Source: an uncultured Pseudomonadota bacterium
Lineage (GTDB): Bacteria; Pseudomonadota; Gammaproteobacteria; Enterobacterales; Succinivibrionaceae
Assembly: GCA_900317945.1 (NCBI GenBank)
Contig: ONIT01000015.1
Coordinates: 1 to 38,078 of the forward strand
Direction of reading: 5' to 3'
Length of the DNA: 38,078 bases
Positions 32,997-38,078 of this stretch are shown here, in pieces. A program made the translations under genes and the position numbers. Each line of letters begins with the position of its first letter. Position 1 is the first letter of the stretch. The notes beneath the pieces are model-generated. The model did no database searches and was not told the DNA's origin. It was given only the letters and a program-made list of their open reading frames with translations.

Positions 32997-34238
32997 ATGG
33001 CTATTGTTCAGTCTAAAAACATCGTTTACCGCAAGGCAGGGGCACATGCCTTCATGATCGCGTTCCTCGCGCTCATCATGTTCCCCCTCCTTATGGTTGT
33101 GGCAATTTCATTCCGTGTCGGTAACTATTCAGTCGGCGACCTTATTCCTACTCCTGCGAACTCCACGCTGGATCACTGGAAGCTTGCCCTCGGAATATCG
33201 CTGACCCAGATGAGCCGCCAGAGCGGTGCAGATCTTCACTTTGTCGATGACGGAAACGGCAAGGTAATCATCTACGCGTCCGAGAACGGCAAGGGCTCAT
33301 TCTCTGCCTTCAGCTCCAGCGCGTTCACCCCGTCTGAGGCTGCCAAGTTCAGCGCCAAGAACCCGACCGTAACCAACGGACAGTACAATCCTGAGGAGTA
33401 CGACGCATCCAGGTTCAAGTCCAACAGCGAGGCTCTTGATCTCTCGAAGCAGCTTGCCAAGAAGCTTGTCATCGAGATCCCCTCGACCAGCGGACAGGGC
33501 AAGGATCGCTACATCATCGATTCTGTCAACAGAGACGGCACCCAGTTCGGCGTTTACAAGGAACTCACCATCAAGCCTCCTTTCCCGGTTCTCACCTGGC
33601 TGTGGAACTCGATTAAGGTCTCCCTGATCACTGCGTTCCTCATCATCTGCCTGTCAACGACCTCGGCCTATGCGTTCGCGCGCCTGCGCTTCAAGGGCAA
33701 GGGATTCATCCTGAACAGCATGCTGATTTTCCAGATGTTCCCTTCAGTGCTGGCCCTCGTCGCGATTTACGCGCTGTTCGACAAGATCGGCCAGTACGTT
33801 CCCTGGCTCGGCCTGAACACCCACGGCGGTCTGATTCTCTCCTACATGGGCGGCATCGCGCTGCACATCTGGACTGTAAAGGGATACTTCGAGACCATCG
33901 ACGGCTCGCTTGAGGAAGCTGCAGCCATCGACGGCGCTACCCCCTGGCAGGCCTTCTACATGATCCTTCTGCCTCTTTCAGTACCTATTCTGGCAGTTGT
34001 GTTCATCCTGGCATTCATCGGTACCATCACCGAGGTGCCGGTAGCATCAGTCCTGCTCATGGATGTTGACAAGCTTACTCTTGCGGTAGGTTCACAGCAG
34101 TACCTCTACCCTCAGAACTATCTGTGGGGCGACTTCGCAGCTGCGGCCGTTATGTCGGGTCTGCCGATTACCATCGTCTTCCTTGCTGCTCAGCGCTACC
34201 TCGTCGGTGGTCTGACTGCAGGCGGCGTCAAGGGTTAA
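32997..34238 (+). CDS. malG: maltose/maltodextrin ABC transporter permease MalG with a ~117-residue periplasmic insertion
   Basis: The second permease subunit. N- and C-terminal parts follow E. coli MalG closely ([67 protein letters not shown] loop [19 protein letters not shown], ending LTAGGVKG). The length is 413 against 296 in E. coli. The extra residues all lie in the first periplasmic loop, about residues 72-190, a hydrophilic stretch rich in Ser, Lys and Asp (starting [19 protein letters not shown], ending GVYKELTIK). The reading frame is unbroken and codon use does not change, so it is a true part of the protein. AGGAG stands 11 bases before the ATG. The insertion may form a domain facing the MalE/P2 side. 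Confidence 0.93.
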   Translation: MAIVQSKNIVYRKAGAHAFMIAFLALIMFPLLMVVAISFRVGNYSVGDLIPTPANSTLDHWKLALGISLTQMSRQSGADLHFVDDGNGKVIIYASENGKGSFSAFSSSAFTPSEAAKFSAKNPTVTNGQYNPEEYDASRFKSNSEALDLSKQLAKKLVIEIPSTSGQGKDRYIIDSVNRDGTQFGVYKELTIKPPFPVLTWLWNSIKVSLITAFLIICLSTTSAYAFARLRFKGKGFILNSMLIFQMFPSVLALVAIYALFDKIGQYVPWLGLNTHGGLILSYMGGIALHIWTVKGYFETIDGSLEEAAAIDGATPWQAFYMILLPLSVPILAVVFILAFIGTITEVPVASVLLMDVDKLTLAVGSQQYLYPQNYLWGDFAAAAVMSGLPITIVFLAAQRYLVGGLTAGGVKG

Positions 34239-34245
34239 CTGGCAA

Positions 34246-34284
34246 CGGGAGCCGCTCTGAAAGGATAATGGGAAGCGGTTCCCG
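34246..34284 (+). promoter_or_regulatory. intercistronic hairpin between malG and malK
   Basis: CGGGAGCCGCT (34246-34256) pairs with AAGCGGTTCCCG (34273-34284), including a G:U pair, to form a stem of about 11 bp. No T-tract follows directly. It may protect the upstream mRNA from 3' exonucleases, like REP elements, or lower malK expression. Confidence 0.55.
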
Positions 34285-34322
34285 GATTGGTTAAAGATTT
34301 TTTACGGAGCTTTATAAAGCAA

Positions 34323-35459
34323 ATGGCAGACGTAGTATTAAATAAAGTACGCAAGAACTACAATCCTTCCCTGATGAAGGATACCCTGCGCAACATCAAC
34401 CTCAACATCAAGGATGGCGAGTTCATCGTGTTCGTAGGACCCTCCGGATGCGGTAAGTCAACCCTTCTCCGCATGATTGCAGGACTTGAGGACATTACCA
34501 ACGGCGAGCTCATGATCGGCGGACAGTACATGAACGACGTTCCTCCTGTTGACCGCAACATCGGCATGGTGTTCCAGTCTTACGCTCTGTATCCGCACAT
34601 GAACGTACGCGAGAACATGGCATTCGGACTTAAGCTCAAGAAGATGGATCCCGAGACCATCAACAAGCGCGTAAACCACGCTGCTGACATCCTCGGCCTG
34701 GTTCCGCTCCTTGACCGCAAGCCGAAGGCACTCTCCGGCGGTCAGCGCCAGCGTGTTGCGATCGGACGCTGCATCGTACAGCAGCCTTCCGTATTCCTGT
34801 TCGATGAGCCTCTCTCAAACCTCGATGCCGCACTCCGCGTAAAGATGCGTATTGAGATTGCAAAGCTTCACCAGGAACTCCAGGCAACCATCATTTACGT
34901 TACCCACGATCAGATCGAGGCTATGACCCTCGCAGACAAGATCTGCGTACTGTCCCCGCTCCGTGATGACGCTGAGTCCAACCTTGAGCAGTACGGCGCT
35001 CCGCTTGAGCTCTATCACAACCCGAGGAACAAGTTCGTCGCAGGATTCATCGGATCCCCGAAGATGAACTTCCTCGACTGCGTGCTGGTCGAAGTCGGCG
35101 AGAAGCAGTGCAAGGTCAAGCTGAACTCCGGCGAGATCATCACCGCCTGCGTTGATGCAAGGCGCAGCCCGGTAGGCACCAAGGTTCAGCTCGGAATCCG
35201 TCCTGAGCACCTCGTTCCTATCGATCATCCGGACGCAATGGGCCGCATCCAGGGCGAGGTCATGGTTGCCGAGCACCTTGGAGCTGAGTCCTTCGTATAC
35301 ATGAACGTCGACAACAAGGACTTCACCGTACAGGCTGCCGCAGAGCTCCCTGTTGATACCGGTGATACCCTCGTAGTTGGCGTACCTCCTCAGGCCTGCT
35401 ACCTGTTTGACGAGAACGATATCGCATATCCTCGTACAACCACCTACAACCGCAGCTGA
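34323..35459 (+). CDS. malK: maltose/maltodextrin ABC transporter ATPase MalK
   Basis: MalK is the ATPase that powers MalFG and, in enterobacteria, also restrains MalT. 378 residues from the ATG at 34323 (MADVVLNKVRKNYNPSLMK). Walker A GPSGCGKST (residues 39-47), signature LSGGQ (137-141), Walker B VFLFDEP (157-163) and the switch His in THD (195) are intact, so it should be active. The C-terminal regulatory domain is present (FVAGFIGSPKMNFLDCVLVE, LGIRPEHLVPIDHPD). A small insert (LRDDAESNLE) lies before YGAPLELYHNP. An in-frame TTG at 34287 would add 12 residues and is less likely, although the ribosome site at GGAG is rather distant. The gene ends the malEFGK operon; E. coli has malK in a divergent unit. 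Confidence 0.94.
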   Translation: MADVVLNKVRKNYNPSLMKDTLRNINLNIKDGEFIVFVGPSGCGKSTLLRMIAGLEDITNGELMIGGQYMNDVPPVDRNIGMVFQSYALYPHMNVRENMAFGLKLKKMDPETINKRVNHAADILGLVPLLDRKPKALSGGQRQRVAIGRCIVQQPSVFLFDEPLSNLDAALRVKMRIEIAKLHQELQATIIYVTHDQIEAMTLADKICVLSPLRDDAESNLEQYGAPLELYHNPRNKFVAGFIGSPKMNFLDCVLVEVGEKQCKVKLNSGEIITACVDARRSPVGTKVQLGIRPEHLVPIDHPDAMGRIQGEVMVAEHLGAESFVYMNVDNKDFTVQAAAELPVDTGDTLVVGVPPQACYLFDENDIAYPRTTTYNRS

Positions 35460-35513
35460 TGGGGCGATGGCTGAATAACCCATAACAATAATTATTGCCA
35501 AACTTTAATTTTC

Positions 35514-35542
35514 GGGGGACCTGGAGAGGGTCCCCCTTTTTT
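35514..35542 (+). terminator. intrinsic terminator of the mal operon
   Basis: GGGGGACC (35514-35521) pairs perfectly with GGTCCCCC (35529-35536), followed by TTTTTT. Confidence 0.9.
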
Positions 35543-36135
35543 GTGCCTGCTGCTGTGATCCTGCGCAGCCGGACTTCATTCCCTGCGTCTCTCCCACACC
35601 CAGATGCATGGCTGTTGTAAACTCACATCAAAAGCACTCAGGGACAAAGCCATGACAGAGCTCAGGCTGTCAGTGAGCAGTATTTTTTTTAATTCTTCTG
35701 TCCCTATTTTTGGATATCAGATTTTTTAAATTTCCACCTTCACTTTCATGAACTCATAAGTGGTATATCCTCATAGTATTTCAGTCATTCATGGCCGAGT
35801 TCCGTAAGAAGCAGGGCAAACTCCTCATTCACATTCTCGACCGTCCATTCTCCTGTGATTCTGTTGAGCACCAGTGCAATGTTAAGGAACGACACGTACC
35901 TGTGTTCGGGCCGGGTGACAAGGGCACGGCCGTTTTCACCCGGCTCTAACATGACCGCAGCTGAGCCTGAAGTCACTCCGTCTGTCCTCGTTTTACAGAA
36001 TCAGAGAGATGTGTCCGTCAGAGAGCATTAAAATTTACTGCTCACTGACAGTCAAGAAGCTTCCAGGAGCATCCGTGGGCTCTCCTTTCTGTTTGATGGT
36101 AAACTTGGACTTATTGGTATTACTGGGGAAGAACC
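35543..36135. other. A+T-rich intergenic region before the AAA-ATPase-like gene
   Basis: No supported gene. Base composition falls clearly compared with the mal operon. A 25-codon frame at 35652 begins with the same 13 bases, CCATGACAGAGCT, as the start of the 36136 gene and stops soon after; it may be a relic of a paralog's 5' end. A 63-codon minus-strand frame (35785-35976) has no recognisable similarity. Confidence 0.4.
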
Positions 36136-37761
36136 ATGACAGAGCTTCAGGAACTGCCGATTCCAAATCCGTCCTTTACATCCATCAGGCAGCTTAACCA
36201 GCTTTATGTTGACAAGACATCCTTGATTTATGAGTTGGCGCGCTTTAACAGCAGGCAGTATTTTCTTGCACGTCCCCGCCGGTTCGGGAAGTCGCTTCTG
36301 ATCTCAACACTGGAGTCTCTGTTCAGGGACGGGCTGAAGATGTTCCATGGGCTCGCGATTGAAAAGCTCTGGAAGGACAGAGGAACCTACAAGGTCCTGA
36401 GACTAGATTTTTCCGGCATACCCTGCGAAACGAAGGAGAATTTTGAAAAGGCTGCTGTTATGAAGTTCTTCGGGAGTGCAACAGATGCCGGCCTGCTTGA
36501 GGCCGTAAGCACACCCGAGAGTTTTCCAAGCATTGCCTTTCTCATGGAAGCAATCTGCCGTAAAAGCAAAGACAATTCTGTTGTTCTGCTGGTTGACGAA
36601 TATGACAGCCCGCTGTGCGCGAATCTTAACAATCCTGAGGTATTTGCACGGATTCAGAACTCGATTCATGATTTTTATGCAGTAGTGAAGGAATATGCAG
36701 GAAAATTCAGATTTGTCTTCATAACTGGTGTGACCAGATTCAGACATGTTGCAATATTCAGTGCCGGTTCAAGTATAAAGGATATAACCCTCAATCCAAA
36801 GTTTGGTACTTTGCTTGGCTATACTGAAGATGACCTGAGTGACAGCAAGCCGCTCGGCAGATATATTCTAAGAGCCGCAGCGGACATAAACCACATTCCT
36901 GAAGAGAAAGTATCCAAAAATCAGATTGACAGTTTGAAAAATGAAATAAGACGTTACTATGATGGTTACTGCTTTGACAATGAATGCGGAACTCATGTAT
37001 ATCAGACATGGTCTGTACTGAACTTCCTGTCATTGGATGATAAGCATAAGTTCCTTGACTACTGGTATGACTCAGGCGGGGTATCCGCTCTTCTGGTGAA
37101 TTATTTCGAAAGCCATGGTGGTCTTTTCAGCCAGACAGAGGATATGACATTTTCTGCAACTGATTTCAGCTCTGCCTCATCTCTTGCAGATATGGATCCT
37201 GGAGTGCTTCTCACACAGTGCGGCTACTACACCATTAAGAAAGTGATTGATGGCGAGATAACCGTGGGGATCCCCAACATGGAACTTCAGCATGCCCAGG
37301 CCATGCTGCTCAGGGAAAGGTTATTTGACTATAAAAAGATCAATTCCGCGAGTGAGAGCAAGACAATTCTCAGCAAAAAAGAAATTACTCCAGAAGAATG
37401 CGCTGACTTCTTTAACAAAATATTCAATGCTGTCAGCAGTGAAAACAAGGTGACTGATGAATACCAGGCTTGCGATTACATTAAAGTATACTGTTTAGGA
37501 AGCGGATTCAGTATCCATCGTGAGTATCACCAGAAAAACGGCAGAGCTGATATCACTGTAGAATTCCCCGATCATAGACTTGTAGTTGAGATGAAGTTTG
37601 CAAGGTCAGAATCATCTTACGAAAAGCTTCTCAAATCCGCAGAGCAGCAGATTTTGGACAGGGATTATGGCAACTATATCCCTGCCAAGGCTCTTGTCAG
37701 GTTCGCCATGGTGTTCTCCGCAAGGGAGCAGAAAATCATCCGCTGCAGCGAGGTGAAATAG
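36136..37761 (+). CDS. AAA-ATPase-like protein with C-terminal PD-(D/E)XK nuclease-like domain
   Basis: 541 residues of the widespread family with an AAA-ATPase-like domain (PF09820 type) and a C-terminal PD-(D/E)XK domain (PF08011 type). The role is unknown, and these genes often occur in several copies per genome. N-terminal blocks: FTSIRQLNQLYVDKTSLIYE and FLARPRRFGKSLLISTLESL (a P-loop variant near 46-53), Walker B VVLLVDEYDSPL (about 149-160) and FVFITGVTRFRHVAIFSA. The middle has YYDGYCFDNE. The nuclease-like part reads GRADITVEFPDHRLVVEMKF (about 470-490; Asp, and Glu-x-Lys) and SAEQQI, so the catalytic residues look present. The A+T-richer composition and codons (AAA, ATT, GAA) differ from the rest of the window, consistent with recent transfer. 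The start is preceded by GGGGAAG. Confidence 0.85.
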   Translation: MTELQELPIPNPSFTSIRQLNQLYVDKTSLIYELARFNSRQYFLARPRRFGKSLLISTLESLFRDGLKMFHGLAIEKLWKDRGTYKVLRLDFSGIPCETKENFEKAAVMKFFGSATDAGLLEAVSTPESFPSIAFLMEAICRKSKDNSVVLLVDEYDSPLCANLNNPEVFARIQNSIHDFYAVVKEYAGKFRFVFITGVTRFRHVAIFSAGSSIKDITLNPKFGTLLGYTEDDLSDSKPLGRYILRAAADINHIPEEKVSKNQIDSLKNEIRRYYDGYCFDNECGTHVYQTWSVLNFLSLDDKHKFLDYWYDSGGVSALLVNYFESHGGLFSQTEDMTFSATDFSSASSLADMDPGVLLTQCGYYTIKKVIDGEITVGIPNMELQHAQAMLLRERLFDYKKINSASESKTILSKKEITPEECADFFNKIFNAVSSENKVTDEYQACDYIKVYCLGSGFSIHREYHQKNGRADITVEFPDHRLVVEMKFARSESSYEKLLKSAEQQILDRDYGNYIPAKALVRFAMVFSAREQKIIRCSEVK

Positions 37762-38078
37762 ACCATCTGCCTGAGCGCTCAGCCTTACGGCATACCTGCC
37801 CATCGTTCGCTGGCAGTCTGCAGTCCTCTGCCGCACTGTTCAGCCCGGAGCTGCTTCATGCAGGCAGTTCATTCCACAATGCCAGGACGGAGCCTGAAGG
37901 TTCTCCGGCTGTCACTTTTTAATGGAATAAGGGGATGTATCCCGTGATGCGGAAAATGCATCTGAGGTGCTTCTGAAAGGTAACTATTCAGAACCCCTCT
38001 GAAACCACATGAAGGGGGCGCTTATTCTGCCGGATAACAAAACGACCAGTGCTAACCGAAGATAATCTCCGGATTCCC
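37762..38078. other. intergenic sequence at the window end
   Basis: No gene or RNA recognised. A 12-bp perfect palindrome CTGAGCGCTCAG stands at 37771-37782. A 7-bp stem TTCTGAA/TTCAGAA with a nine-base loop lies at 37971-37993 without a T-tract. Confidence 0.4.

Noticed and set aside
35785..35976. A 63-codon minus-strand frame in the A+T-rich intergenic region
   Set aside because: No ribosome site, no recognisable similarity and no membrane or signal features; it can arise by chance.
37771..37782. Perfect 12-bp palindrome after the AAA-ATPase-like gene
   Set aside because: Short, without T-tract or partner sites; palindromes of this length are expected by chance in a window this large.

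Overview
The window looks like chromosomal DNA of a GC-rich gammaproteobacterium. The evidence is lineage-typical genes: an rcsF-trmO pair, hda, bepA, cnoX, lapC (yejM/pbgA) and a maltose transporter whose MalF carries the large periplasmic P2 domain. Anaerobic, starch-using Succinivibrionaceae (Aeromonadales) would fit, but that is a guess from gene content. No phage, CRISPR array or intact insertion sequence was seen. The only mobile-element traces are one transposase-like gene (11163-12623) and an A+T-richer tail (35543-38078) carrying an AAA-ATPase/nuclease-like gene.

Layout. (1) 1-2170: 3' part of gltX, frame-broken by a perfect 16-bp tandem duplication; a DUF3592-like membrane protein; tRNA-Ala(GGC) behind a near-consensus sigma70 promoter. 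(2) 2272-4264: an RcsF-like lipoprotein overlapping trmO, then a convergent SDR39U1-type epimerase-like gene. (3) 4384-9418: an RCC1-repeat lipoprotein translationally coupled to pseF, followed by pseG and pseI, which are the late steps of CMP-pseudaminic acid synthesis; pseB, pseC and pseH are not here. (4) 9457-13882: three membrane proteins of unknown function and the transposase-like gene. (5) 14041-16128: pta on the minus strand with its own terminator. (6) 16661-22108: a membrane protein built from one two-TM unit, then a 1578-residue protein made of six units of exactly 198 residues, separated by linkers that shorten stepwise from 91 to 53 residues. This is the most unusual element of the window and I do not recognise a described system. 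(7) 22400-27381: hda, convergent with a minus-strand operon lapC-cnoX-bepA (LPS control, holdase chaperone, outer-membrane quality control). (8) 27739-35459: a maltose/maltodextrin ABC transporter locus with a malE remnant, two full malE copies, then malF, malG (with a ~117-residue periplasmic insertion) and malK, punctuated by terminator or attenuator hairpins. (9) 36136-37761: the AAA-ATPase-like/PD-(D/E)XK gene.

How it works together. The maltose block forms one uptake system: two periplasmic binding proteins feed MalFGK2, and hairpins after malE and between malG and malK could set the usual high binding protein to low permease ratio. The lapC-cnoX-bepA operon, the RcsF-like protein, the pse genes and the repeat proteins all point to the cell envelope. 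Function of the repeat proteins is unknown; their topology suggests periplasmic domains joined by acidic cytoplasmic linkers.
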